From Treponema sp. (GTDB lineage Bacteria; Spirochaetota; Spirochaetia; Treponematales; Breznakiellaceae): DNA of 54,484 nucleotides. This document shows, in pieces, positions 23,714 through 31,882 of the stretch. The position numbers and the translations under genes are program-made. The notes under the pieces were generated by a model, which was given only the letters and a program-made list of their open reading frames with translations, searched no databases and was not told where the DNA came from. The DNA is taken from positions 1 to 54,484 of the forward strand of contig JAITIC010000112.1 of the NCBI GenBank assembly GCA_031279635.1. Direction: 5' to 3'. How positions within the stretch are numbered: position 1 is the stretch's first letter; every line of letters begins with the position of its first letter.

Positions 23714-24384
23714 TGGGAAAAGTACAGCTTGCCCCTTCAATGATGTGTGCGGATATTTTCAAACTGGGGGAGACGATCCGTCTTTTTGAGAAACTCGCTG
23801 TCCCGTATCTCCATATTGATGTAATGGACGGTTCGTTTGTCCCGAACATCATGCTGGGGACAGAGGCGGTTAGGCAGATACGGCAGTTTTCTGTTATACC
23901 GATGGACATCCACCTGATGATAGAGGAACCGGGAGAAAAGCTGGAATGGTTTTCGCCGGGGAAGGGGGACTATGTTTCTGTCCACGCGGAAACAACCCGG
24001 CATTTACAGCGGGTTCTTGCAAAGATACGTTCCCTGGGGGCCAGGCCGATGGCGGCCGTCAATCCCGCGACTCCGCTCCCGGCAATCGAAGAAGTTTTTC
24101 CTGATGTGGACGGCGTCCTTGTTATGACGGTGAACCCCGGTTATGCGGGCCAGCGGCTTGTACCGCAGGTCCTGGAAAAAATACGCCGCCTTAGACAGAC
24201 CCTTGATGAGCGGGGCTTTGAACATGTCGAGATTGAAGTCGACGGCAACGTAACGATGGAAAACGCCGTAAAAATGCGGAAAGCCGGGGCGGATATATTT
24301 GTCGCCGGTACTTCCCTCATTTTCCGTCCCGGGAATATGGAAGAACATATCCTCGGTTTTAACCGGGACATGCAGAAAATCTAA
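23713..24384 (+). CDS. Ribulose-phosphate 3-epimerase family protein, AlsE-like
   Basis: 223-residue TIM barrel. APSMMCAD (7-14), HIDVMDGSFVPN (about 34-45), HLMIEEP (about 70-76), MTVNPGYAGQ (about 136-145) and EIEVDGNV (about 172-179) carry the metal and catalytic Asp/His residues. The wording MTVNPGYAGQ and ADIFVAGTSLIF is closer to D-allulose-6-phosphate 3-epimerase (AlsE) than to Rpe, where MSVNPGFGGQ is usual. It would epimerise a ketose phosphate. The start codon overlaps the previous stop by 1 bp, and its own stop overlaps that of the convergent gene, leaving no room for a terminator. Confidence 0.9.
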   Translation: MGKVQLAPSMMCADIFKLGETIRLFEKLAVPYLHIDVMDGSFVPNIMLGTEAVRQIRQFSVIPMDIHLMIEEPGEKLEWFSPGKGDYVSVHAETTRHLQRVLAKIRSLGARPMAAVNPATPLPAIEEVFPDVDGVLVMTVNPGYAGQRLVPQVLEKIRRLRQTLDERGFEHVEIEVDGNVTMENAVKMRKAGADIFVAGTSLIFRPGNMEEHILGFNRDMQKI

Positions 24385-25655
24385 AACCGGAAAATCCCCT
24401 TAACCCACACGGCGCTGAGGTCCTGGTAGGCCGCGTAGCTTCCGCGCCTGTCGATGCCGCCGGTGAAGAAATCGGTTCCCAGGGAAAGGCTTAGCTCGTC
24501 GGTGAGGGCGCAGGCGGCGGAGACGCTGCCCGCGGTATCGAAATCGGAGAGGTCCAGGGAGTACCAGGCCGAAAGGTTGAGGGTTTCGCGGAAAAGTCCG
24601 CGGGCTATCCGCAGGGTAAGGGCGTTTTTCCGCCAGGAGCGTTCGGTCTCCCCGCGCGCGCCGGGAAGCAGGTCCTCGTAATACTGTACCGAAAGGGTCC
24701 AGCCCGCGGGATTATAGTCAATGCCGGCGAGGGCCTGGAGCCGGTGTTTTTCTATTGGCTCGTCTTTTTTCCCGGCGAGCAGGGCCGCCGCCGTATGCGC
24801 GGAGGTCCGGTCATAGCGTCCGCCGCCGGTCCAGGCCGCTTCCAGCCGCAGGAGGATTGCGCCCAAAGGAATGCTCGCATCCGCCCCGACGGTAATGGTC
24901 CTGCCGTATTCCGGCGTAACTTGCACCCCCGCCTGAGTCAGCGTTTTGCCTGTGTAGGGAATATCGTTCCAGCCGTAAAACGCGGCGAGGGAAAAATCCA
25001 GCGCCGGGGTATAAGCGGAAAGGCGAAGGCCGTATTCCCCGTCGGCGGCGGTACGGGGAATGTCGGCCGCCGCCGTCCAGACCGGCAGGTTGATCCCGCC
25101 CGCATTAACCGTTGAGGGATAAAAAATTCCGTACAGGGGATTTTTGGGGTCTTCAGGCAGGCGGGCGGGGGTAAAGATGGGAAGCCATACCGCCTCTACC
25201 GCGAGGGCCGGAAACGAATACCGCAGCCTGAAGCCGTCCACGGCAAGGCGGCTTCCGGCAAAGTCAAGCCCCGCGTATGCGCTAAGATTCCGGGGACAGA
25301 CCACGTCGGTAAGGATAAGGCCGTCGGCCGTGCCCCAGGATAAAAGCTGCCTCCCCAGACGGATGCTGAAGCCGGCGGCGCTCCAGTCGGCCCAGGCTTC
25401 CCCCAGGGAAAAGCCCGAAAGGTCGGGGCTAACGCCGTTGTATTTCGCCGCGAATGAAACAAAAGCCGCCGCTTCCCCGGCAAAAACGTTTATTTCTCCG
25501 GTAAAGACGCTGCGGGAATCGGTCAGCCCCCGATCCTTTGAGAAGGGAAATGCGTGGACCGTTTCAATCGATCCGTGCGGTTCAATCCCGGCCTGGGCGG
25601 CCAGCGGCAGGACAACGCAGAGCAGCAAGCCCCCCGCGGGGAGCCGCTTCCTCAC
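24381..25655 (-). CDS. Predicted outer-membrane beta-barrel protein
   Basis: 424 residues with a signal peptide (MRKRLPAGGLLLCVVLPLAAQA). The mature part alternates polar and hydrophobic residues in many short strands (for example FSIRLGRQLLSWGTADGL at about 95-112) and ends in a Phe-terminated strand (KGIFRF), the usual OMP C-terminus. It lies in an operon with a LolA-like periplasmic protein and an MMPL transporter, where proteins of the DUF1302/DUF1302-like type often occur. The start overlaps the LolA-like stop by 4 bp. Its role is probably the outer-membrane part of a lipid or small-molecule export route. Family name is not certain. Confidence 0.7.
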   Translation of the reverse strand: MRKRLPAGGLLLCVVLPLAAQAGIEPHGSIETVHAFPFSKDRGLTDSRSVFTGEINVFAGEAAAFVSFAAKYNGVSPDLSGFSLGEAWADWSAAGFSIRLGRQLLSWGTADGLILTDVVCPRNLSAYAGLDFAGSRLAVDGFRLRYSFPALAVEAVWLPIFTPARLPEDPKNPLYGIFYPSTVNAGGINLPVWTAAADIPRTAADGEYGLRLSAYTPALDFSLAAFYGWNDIPYTGKTLTQAGVQVTPEYGRTITVGADASIPLGAILLRLEAAWTGGGRYDRTSAHTAAALLAGKKDEPIEKHRLQALAGIDYNPAGWTLSVQYYEDLLPGARGETERSWRKNALTLRIARGLFRETLNLSAWYSLDLSDFDTAGSVSAACALTDELSLSLGTDFFTGGIDRRGSYAAYQDLSAVWVKGIFRF

Positions 25656-26443
25656 CGCGCGCTCCCCCGTTCCAGATTCGTGACGGCAAAGAGACTGTCG
25701 TCCAGGGGGAGGTTGTATCTAATATCCGACATTTCGATCAGCGTGGAATGTTTGTTCTGCACATTGGTCATTTCCATTTTCCCGGCGGTCCAGATACCGT
25801 CGATTTGCCGGATGCCGGTTACGCGCAATTCTTTGAGAAGCCGGTTCTGGCGGTCGTAATAATCAATCGCGCCTACCACGTATGAATCTTTACGGACATG
25901 AATAAGCCGCCTGCCGTAGGGGTCTTTGCGGTCTTTCGCACGGGCTTCCACCAGCCAGCAGGGCGCGCCGTCAATCGACGCTTCCCCCTGAAGGGTAAAG
26001 GTGTCCTTGGAAAGGCTGCGGCTTCCCATGTCCTCGTAGGTAAAATCGGTCCCCATAAAATCGTCGTTTTTTCCCGATCCGGTAATGCGCCTGACCCGTT
26101 TCAAGGCGGGAAGGTACAGCCAGATATCGTCGTCCTTTGATTCCTCGTCGTAGGAAAAAGACAGATAACTCGTGCCGGCCACGTCGCGGGGATTTTTGAA
26201 AACCATCAATACTTTTTCATTGTCTCCAAAATCCTTGAAATAATACGAAACTTCCCGGACACGCGGGGCGCCCCGGCCGCTGTTGATGGTTATGCTCAGG
26301 TTGTATTGGGCCGTATCGCCTGTATAACGGTCGTCGGCCTGTTTCATAATATCGTAGCCGTTTTGCGTCTGGGCAAAAATCCGGCCCGCTGTCAGCGGGA
26401 AAACCACCGCGGTAAAAACAATGAAAAAAAATTTTATTTTCAT
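25652..26443 (-). CDS. Outer-membrane lipoprotein-sorting (LolA-like) protein
   Basis: About 263 residues. A signal peptide ends near AGRIFAQ, and the rest fits the LolA/LppX-like open-barrel fold of lipid-carrying proteins. Typical words are IMKQADDRY, DIWLYLPALKRVRRI (about 107-121) and GTDFTYEDMGSR (about 131-142), the last being hallmarks of the 'outer membrane lipoprotein-sorting protein' group found with MMPL transporters. AAAGGAG precedes ATG 26443. Translation is coupled to the barrel gene by an ATGA overlap. It probably shuttles a lipid across the periplasm; cargo unknown. Confidence 0.83.
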   Translation of the reverse strand: MKIKFFFIVFTAVVFPLTAGRIFAQTQNGYDIMKQADDRYTGDTAQYNLSITINSGRGAPRVREVSYYFKDFGDNEKVLMVFKNPRDVAGTSYLSFSYDEESKDDDIWLYLPALKRVRRITGSGKNDDFMGTDFTYEDMGSRSLSKDTFTLQGEASIDGAPCWLVEARAKDRKDPYGRRLIHVRKDSYVVGAIDYYDRQNRLLKELRVTGIRQIDGIWTAGKMEMTNVQNKHSTLIEMSDIRYNLPLDDSLFAVTNLERGSAR

Positions 26444-26456
26444 GAAATTTTCTCCT

Positions 26457-28820
26457 TTAGGGCCTTTCAAAACCCAGAGGTTTCAGCAAAAATATGAGGA
26501 GCGGGGTGAGAGTATAATCGGCGAGCAGCGCCGCCGTCATGCCGGTGATGGCAAGTATCCCCACGTGGAACAGCATGGCCACGGGACTGAACGAATACAC
26601 CGCGAACATGGCGCACAGTATGACCGTGGTCGTTCCCAGGGTTTTGCCGATCATCCCGAATGAATTCAAAACCGCCTTCCGGTAAGATCCGGTGTTTTCC
26701 AGTTCCAGCCGCATGCGGCTGATAAAGTGAATCGTGTCGTCCACGGCTATCCCCAAAAGCATGGGCATGATGGTCATGGTGAGCATATCAAGCGGTATTT
26801 CCGCGTAACCCATGATACCCCCGATGACAAGGACCGGCGCGAGATTCGGGATCATGCCGATAAGGGCCACACGGAAACTGCTGAAAACCAGGGCCAGCAG
26901 TATAAAGATGATGAGGAAAGAACCGGCAAAAGATTTTAATTCCCCATATACGATTTTATTGTTCATCTCGACAAAGCTGGCGATAATCCCCACTACGGCG
27001 ACGTTTGCCCCCGGGAAGCGGGTCCGCGCGGCCGTTTCGGCGTCCTTCACGGTTTTTGCGATCCTGTTGCCGTCATAGCCGGAAAGTTCCACCTGTAGTA
27101 CGCAGGAGGAAAAATCTTCGGTTATCCGGTTAAAGAGATCATCGCCTCCTGAAATTTCATAGAGAAACAGAATCTGCGCCAAAAGATCGGGATCTCCTGG
27201 GATCGTGTAAAAAGCGGGATCGTCGCCGTTAAGGGTGCGGTGCGTCTCTTTGACTATTTCGGTTACCGAAGACACCCGCGGCTTGCCTCCCGAAACTTTG
27301 GTAAAGTCAAGTGCCCCAAGGTCTTCACGGAGCAGGTCAAGATTCCGCATCTGTTCCGGATCCTTAAACGAGCCGGATTCATCAAATCCAATCATCACCG
27401 TATAGTTGTAAAGGGATCCAATTTTAGCCTTGAGCATTTCGCCGAGACGGGCGATGTAGGGGATCTTCTCCCCCATAAGAGAAAAATAATCCATGTTTAC
27501 CGTCATTTTGAACAAACCGGGAATAAAGGCGGCAATAATAATAAAAGCGATTATAATAACGGGGCGGCGTTTTTTTATCAGCGCTTCTCCCGTCTCGTAA
27601 AATTTCCGGTCTATAAGGGTTCCTCCCTTATCCGCGGACTCGGCGGAATTTTCCGCTGTGGCTTTTTTGTCTTTGCCGAAACTGAAAAGGGCCGGCACGA
27701 GCAGCGCCGCGTAGAGGTAAACCGCGAAAACCGTCAGGGCGCTTGTAACGCCCAGCCAGCGCATGGCCCCGATGCCGGTAAAGAGAAAAGTAAGCAGCGA
27801 GGCGATGGTAGTAAGCACGGTAAAAAAAATCGGCCAGCCTGTTTCACCCACCGCGGCGACAAGCGCCTCTTTTCGTTTTCCCAATCGGCGGAACTGAAAC
27901 TTGAAGGCGTTAACCAGATGTATCGCGTAACCGATAGACAGGGCCATAGCAAGCAGTACCGGCAGGGTCATCATGTTGGAATCCGCGGGTATCCCCAGGC
28001 GGGCCATGTAACCGAAGACCGAGCCGATACCCCCGACGGTGGTCAGCATTGGAATCAGTACTCCCCGCAGCGAGCGGGTAAAGATGACGAGGCAGAGGAT
28101 CACCACAATAAAGCCCCCGATGATCCGTTTTCGCGTTTCAGCCATAACCGTCAGCATTTCCTCGTATTCGGTATAGGCCATCCCCGAAGGCTTCAGCGTG
28201 TATTTGGAATTTTCCCACTTGGGATCGGTGATGATGTCCATAGCGGCCCGCCCTACGGCGTACATTTCCACGGACTCGTTTTCCCCTTCGTAGTTATTGA
28301 GGCTGAGGGCCAGCCATGTTTCCCGGCAGTCGTCACTGACCAGCATGTTAACCAGCGAATCGCGGGACATGATGTAGACGCGTTTTTCCTCAAGCAACGG
28401 CCCCGCTTCGGGGATGCCGTCCTCAAAGGGGCTGCTTACTTCAATGCCTTCCTCCGAGCCTGATACGATCAACATGTCGGTGAGGGAACGCGGTTCCTTC
28501 GCATAAGGGACTTTTTCCAGGAGTTCCGCTCCCAGGTCCCGAATTGCCGTCAGCACTTCGGGATCAAACACGTCTTCCGCCTCAACCAGTACCAGTACCG
28601 AATCTTCGTTGCCGAACAGGGCCTCAAAGCGGTCAGTGTTGATTTGAATGGCGTCGTATTCGTCAAACCAGTCTTCCCTATTGTCGCCGGTAGTCAGTTT
28701 GGGCAGCCCCGTCATACCGGCGATGGTGAAGGCCGCCAGAACGATGATAAAAACCCGGCGATACCGAATCTGAAAAGCCCCGAATCGGGCAAAACGCCGG
28801 TTAATGGCACCAAGTTTCAT
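26457..28820 (-). CDS. MMPL/RND-family transporter (HpnN-like)
   Basis: About 787 residues with twelve predicted membrane helices: one at the N-terminus (about 20-40), a large periplasmic loop, a five-helix block (about 220-375), then the repeat (about 420-440, loop, 620-770). Charged intramembrane residues typical of proton-driven RND proteins are seen, including GIAVDDTIHFISRMRLE in the second half. MMPL proteins move hydrophobic molecules such as hopanoids or lipids out of the inner membrane. TTGGAGAG lies before ATG 28820; the longer frame begins with the TTG of this ribosome site and is rejected. It is the first gene of a three-gene envelope operon. Confidence 0.92.
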   Translation of the reverse strand: MKLGAINRRFARFGAFQIRYRRVFIIVLAAFTIAGMTGLPKLTTGDNREDWFDEYDAIQINTDRFEALFGNEDSVLVLVEAEDVFDPEVLTAIRDLGAELLEKVPYAKEPRSLTDMLIVSGSEEGIEVSSPFEDGIPEAGPLLEEKRVYIMSRDSLVNMLVSDDCRETWLALSLNNYEGENESVEMYAVGRAAMDIITDPKWENSKYTLKPSGMAYTEYEEMLTVMAETRKRIIGGFIVVILCLVIFTRSLRGVLIPMLTTVGGIGSVFGYMARLGIPADSNMMTLPVLLAMALSIGYAIHLVNAFKFQFRRLGKRKEALVAAVGETGWPIFFTVLTTIASLLTFLFTGIGAMRWLGVTSALTVFAVYLYAALLVPALFSFGKDKKATAENSAESADKGGTLIDRKFYETGEALIKKRRPVIIIAFIIIAAFIPGLFKMTVNMDYFSLMGEKIPYIARLGEMLKAKIGSLYNYTVMIGFDESGSFKDPEQMRNLDLLREDLGALDFTKVSGGKPRVSSVTEIVKETHRTLNGDDPAFYTIPGDPDLLAQILFLYEISGGDDLFNRITEDFSSCVLQVELSGYDGNRIAKTVKDAETAARTRFPGANVAVVGIIASFVEMNNKIVYGELKSFAGSFLIIFILLALVFSSFRVALIGMIPNLAPVLVIGGIMGYAEIPLDMLTMTIMPMLLGIAVDDTIHFISRMRLELENTGSYRKAVLNSFGMIGKTLGTTTVILCAMFAVYSFSPVAMLFHVGILAITGMTAALLADYTLTPLLIFLLKPLGFERP

Positions 28821-28840
28821 AAGGCTCTCCAATTAAAAAG

Positions 28841-28912
28841 AACAATGTTGAGCCTGTCCCAAAACTGATTGCCTGTGCGTAATGCGCGCGGTTTTGGGAA
28901 AGGCTCATTGTT
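28841..28912 (-). repeat. Long hairpin in the 5' leader of the MMPL operon (repeat C relative)
   Basis: The arms AACAATG..TTGAGCCTGTCCCAAAAC and GTTTTGGGAAAGGCTCATTGTT (counted separately, 28841-28866 and 28891-28912) can pair over more than 20 bp, around a 24-nt loop. They share TTGAGCCTGT and CCAAAAC/GTTTTGG with hairpin C but lack the TTCA loop. It starts just downstream of the predicted transcription start and ends 20 bp before the MMPL start. Confidence 0.65.
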
Positions 28913-28925
28913 AATCCATTCATAC

Positions 28926-28955
28926 ATTGTAAGTTTATTATAACTTATTTGTCAA
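28926..28955 (-). promoter_or_regulatory. Sigma70-type promoter of the MMPL operon
   Basis: On the minus strand TTGACA (28955-28950), an 18-bp spacer and TACAAT (28931-28926). Transcription would start near 28919 and run through the hairpin at 28841-28912. Confidence 0.6.
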
Positions 28956-29060
28956 GGAAATGCCAACCTGTTTGGCCAGGTTTCTCACGCTCCAATGGGT
29001 AGCGTCCTCCGGCTTCTCGTTGCAGGCGATCCGGCATATCTCATTCTTCGTTTCCCCGCT

Positions 29061-29177
29061 GACCGGCGCCATAAGTTTGTCCGGTATGCGGATAACTGTA
29101 ATACCTGCGTCAGGAGCGGACGGGCCGCGGAACGAGTGATGGAGGGTTGTACGAAGTTTCTTGCAGGCAAGCTGAAA
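29061..29177 (+). pseudogene. Fragment of a group II intron reverse transcriptase/maturase
   Basis: Translation of this stretch reads RRHKFVRYADNCNT, then CVRSGRAAERVMEGCTKFL and GKLK. It matches the catalytic palm of LtrA-like enzymes (RYADDCNIYVxSxRAxERVMxSxxxFLxxKLKL) in order and spacing. The YADD box is changed to YADN, and neither an upstream palm nor the X/endonuclease domains are present. It is therefore an inactive remnant of roughly 40 residues. The surrounding 28956-29060 and 29178-29231 show no other recognisable intron part. It lies between the MMPL promoter and the convergent radical SAM gene. Confidence 0.7.
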
Positions 29178-29231
29178 ACGGACTCGCTTACGCGAGGGAG
29201 ATACGGTTTCCTGGCGGGGAGACTTCCTCCT

Positions 29232-30422
29232 TTAATACCCTTTTATTTTCTTCCCGAAAAGCATGTTCTGATAACAACGGAGACAGCCGGGGAATATGCC
29301 GCCTTCGCAGGCATGGATCGTTTTCCTGAATTTGTTGGCCCGGTCGCTGTTGTAGATTTCCCTGAATGATTGGCGGGTGATGTTGCCCAAAATGTAGTCA
29401 GGGTAGTCGGCGCAGAAATGAACGTTGCCGTTGTAGTTGACGTTGGCCTGACACCAGGGGACGATACAGTGGTTCCGTACCGGTGTTTCAAGATCGGCGT
29501 AATAGGTGTGCGTTTTTTCGGGGTTCAGGACCGGCACGGTGATCATGGGGTGGCCGTAGTCCTTATGGTGGATGTCCTGTAGTATGTTATAGAGTTTTCG
29601 GGCGTCGATGTCCAGGTTGTAGCCGGTGTTGTAACCTTCAAGACAGTCAATGTCGGTGTCGAGTTTTTCCCGCATAAAGCGGCGCTGCTCGGCGACGATG
29701 CGGTCATTGGTGTAGGTTCCCAAGTTGAATATATGGACGCCGATGTCGTATTCGCGGCTTGCTTCGGCGAGATTGTCCAGGTCCATGTAATTTTTGTTGG
29801 TGACTACGGTGACAATTCCCAAAACAGGATAATTGGATTTCTGTTTTTGTTTTTCCCGGTTGATTGCCTTGAGGCCGGCGATGACGCGGTCGTAGGACCC
29901 TTTGCCGCGCATGGCATCGTTCACGTCGCGGAAGGCGTCCAGGGAAATAAAGATAGTGCTCCACCTGTCACGCACAATATCTTCGGCGTAGCGCTCCATT
30001 AACGTGCCGTTGGTGTTGACGCTTACAAAAAGGCCCTTCTCTACCATGTACCTGGCAAGGGGGATGAGGTCGGGATACAGAAAAGGCTCGCCGCCCCAAA
30101 TGTAGGTGACCGGCCTTTGCGGCGCGATTTCGTCGATGAACTTTTTCCATGTCTCCATGGGAAGGATCTTTTTCGTTTCTTCAGCAGCGCAGTCTTTCAT
30201 TATGCCCTTTTCGCCGTACTGCCCGCACATAACGCAACGGAGATTACAGGCGGGGGTAAGTTTGAAATAGACCAGGGCGAGGTTGTTAAAATGGTTATAA
30301 CGATAATCGTGTTTGGGGAATATTTTGGTTTTCCACATTTTGATAAAACCGTAAAGCATCTTCGCGGACAGATTCCATTCTTTGGACAAGAGCAGAGGCA
30401 CGACCGAAAAATTTTGTTTCAT
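29232..30422 (-). CDS. Radical SAM/SPASM-domain protein
   Basis: 396 residues. The radical SAM cluster ligands are C59, C63 and C66 (CNLRCVMC), followed by WGGEPFLYPDL (the GGEP SAM-binding motif, about 109-119). The C-terminal part has a SPASM-like set of cysteines (CIVPWCQANVNYNGNVHFCAD, about 328-348, counted as a region, then CEGG and CLRC) that would bind extra Fe-S clusters. Such proteins modify peptides, act in cofactor maturation, or modify other substrates. No peptide precursor is visible beside it. It stands alone; the next gene upstream on this strand is 125 bp away with a hairpin between. Function not assignable. Confidence 0.9.
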   Translation of the reverse strand: MKQNFSVVPLLLSKEWNLSAKMLYGFIKMWKTKIFPKHDYRYNHFNNLALVYFKLTPACNLRCVMCGQYGEKGIMKDCAAEETKKILPMETWKKFIDEIAPQRPVTYIWGGEPFLYPDLIPLARYMVEKGLFVSVNTNGTLMERYAEDIVRDRWSTIFISLDAFRDVNDAMRGKGSYDRVIAGLKAINREKQKQKSNYPVLGIVTVVTNKNYMDLDNLAEASREYDIGVHIFNLGTYTNDRIVAEQRRFMREKLDTDIDCLEGYNTGYNLDIDARKLYNILQDIHHKDYGHPMITVPVLNPEKTHTYYADLETPVRNHCIVPWCQANVNYNGNVHFCADYPDYILGNITRQSFREIYNSDRANKFRKTIHACEGGIFPGCLRCYQNMLFGKKIKGY

Positions 30423-30460
30423 TAAATCTCCTGAAAAGACGATTGCATTTTTTTAGCGGA

Positions 30461-30492
30461 AATTGTTCGGAAACTGAAGTTTCCGAACAATT
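30461..30492 (-). repeat. Hairpin repeat C, copy 3 (opposite orientation)
   Basis: A perfect 14-bp stem with the loop TGAA on the plus strand, i.e. TTCA on the minus strand: GTTCGGAAAC-TTCA-GTTTCCGAAC plus AATT/AATT ends. It lies between the HAD stop (30548) and the radical SAM start (30422). The stem differs from copies 1 and 2 but still pairs fully. Confidence 0.75.
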
Positions 30493-30547
30493 CTACTATT
30501 TCTATCAGTTTAACCGATATTCGGAAAACAGTGAATAGCCGGCGGGC

Positions 30548-31210
30548 TTAGGTTTGACCAAGGGTTTCTCTAAAGCGGATGATTTGCCAGCCGCGTTTTT
30601 TCGCTTCCCGCTCAAGGAAGCGATCGGGATTGATTGCCACCGGCTTTCCGCAGTACGCAAGCAGGGGAAGGTCGGTGTATGAGTCCGAGTAAAAGCAAAG
30701 CTCTTCGGGCCGCAGCGCCCGTTCTTCCAGCCATGCGGCAACGGCGGTTTTTTTTCTCTCGCCGAAGAAACTCTCGCCCTCGAGCCTGCCGGTAGTTTTG
30801 CCGTCCTTGAATTCCAGAGTGCTGGCAAGCGATTCGGTGATCCCCAGAAAATGTTCCAGCGGTTTGATCAGAATGTGAAATGAGGAAGTGGCGAACAATA
30901 CCGTTTCGCCGCGGGAGCGGATCTCATTGATAAGATTGACAGCGCCGCTGTAGATATTGAACTTCAGGCGACGGACAAAAGAATCCTCGGCGATTTGTTC
31001 CAGAACGCCTTTTTCAATGCCCACGATGCGCTTTACCGCCTCTTCAATAAATTCCTGCTTGGCGCGCCCCATTTTGTACCTGAACCAATCAATAGGAAGG
31101 CCGCGGATTTGGGAAAAAGCGACAACCTTCCTCGCGAGGGCCTCGCACAGAAAATACCAGGTACTTGAACGGCGTATAACGGTGTAATCGACATCAAAAA
31201 TATGGATCAA
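30548..31210 (-). CDS. HAD-superfamily IB phosphatase (SerB/phospholipid-phosphatase-like)
   Basis: 220 residues. Motif I is FDVDYT with nucleophile D6 and acid/base D8, motif II is ATSS (about 108-111), the motif III Lys lies near 156-158, and motif IV is SDSYTDLPLL (about 175-184). Subfamily IB members often neighbour or are fused to PlsC acyltransferases. Here the start overlaps the PlsC stop by 4 bp, so a role in lysophosphatidate/phosphatidate turnover is reasonable. Phosphoserine phosphatase is an alternative from fold alone. Confidence 0.85.
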   Translation of the reverse strand: MIHIFDVDYTVIRRSSTWYFLCEALARKVVAFSQIRGLPIDWFRYKMGRAKQEFIEEAVKRIVGIEKGVLEQIAEDSFVRRLKFNIYSGAVNLINEIRSRGETVLFATSSFHILIKPLEHFLGITESLASTLEFKDGKTTGRLEGESFFGERKKTAVAAWLEERALRPEELCFYSDSYTDLPLLAYCGKPVAINPDRFLEREAKKRGWQIIRFRETLGQT

Positions 31211-31881
31211 TAGAGGAACTCCAGATGTTTACATTCCCGCCCAGCCTGTTCGGCGTAGACGCCCCGCTTTTCTTCCGGCAGAAGGCGGGCCATCTGGCCC
31301 ATCACTTCACCTAACATTTCTTCCCGAAGCTCCCGGTCCGGCCTGCCGTCGAATTTGATTCTAAAGGGACGTCCCACTTTGAAACAGAAAGGAGTCCGCT
31401 TCAGGCGGCGGATATTTTTCCATATATGTTCGCCGCCGTAATGCACAATGGGCAGTATCGGCGAATTGGTATACATTGCCAGCTGTATTATTCCGGCTTT
31501 TCCTTTTCCCAGTTCGCCGGTTTTGCTCCGCGTTCCCTCCGGGGCGATGCATACAAAGAAGCCCCGGTCCATGGCTTCGCGCGCCCGCTGGAACGCCCCC
31601 TGGTAAGCGCCGTGACGGTCTATGGGGATCGCCTTGTAAGTGTCAAACAAAAAGGCAAAGATGGGATTGTTCCATGTTTCGGATTTGACAAGGCCGGTTA
31701 GGCACAGGGGATAGCTGTGCGTTACCAGGATCGGAACCTCAAGAAAATTGACATGGTTCACCACGACGATCAGCGGCTCGATCTTTGAAAGGGTCTCCAC
31801 GAATTCCCGGTGATCAATGTCGCAGAGGGTATTGAAAATCTTTTTGAGTACCAGGTTAACCGCCGCTCTCCTGAAATCCAC
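31207..31881 (-). CDS. PlsC-type 1-acylglycerol-3-phosphate acyltransferase
   Basis: About 224 residues if the GTG at 31881 is used, which lies 1 bp after the lipid-kinase stop; an ATG at 31944 would overlap that gene by 62 bp. The acyltransferase blocks are VVVNHVNFLEV (motif I; His is followed four residues later by Glu, not the usual Asp), IPIDRHG and FVCIAPEGTRSKTGEL (motif III). It would acylate lysophosphatidate to phosphatidate at the inner membrane. The neighbours, a DAG-kinase-like gene and a HAD-IB phosphatase, fit lipid metabolism. The HX4E variant could alter activity. Confidence 0.85.
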   Translation of the reverse strand: MDFRRAAVNLVLKKIFNTLCDIDHREFVETLSKIEPLIVVVNHVNFLEVPILVTHSYPLCLTGLVKSETWNNPIFAFLFDTYKAIPIDRHGAYQGAFQRAREAMDRGFFVCIAPEGTRSKTGELGKGKAGIIQLAMYTNSPILPIVHYGGEHIWKNIRRLKRTPFCFKVGRPFRIKFDGRPDRELREEMLGEVMGQMARLLPEEKRGVYAEQAGRECKHLEFLY

Positions 31882-31882
31882 G

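Noticed and set aside
27240-28463. 407-residue rightward frame opposite the MMPL gene
   Set aside because: Antisense shadow; no domain pattern, and the MMPL frame is conserved throughout.
28995-29369. 124-residue rightward frame treated as an intact gene
   Set aside because: Only its middle matches a known protein (group II intron RT). Its 3' part lies inside the convergent radical SAM gene, and there is no ribosome site.
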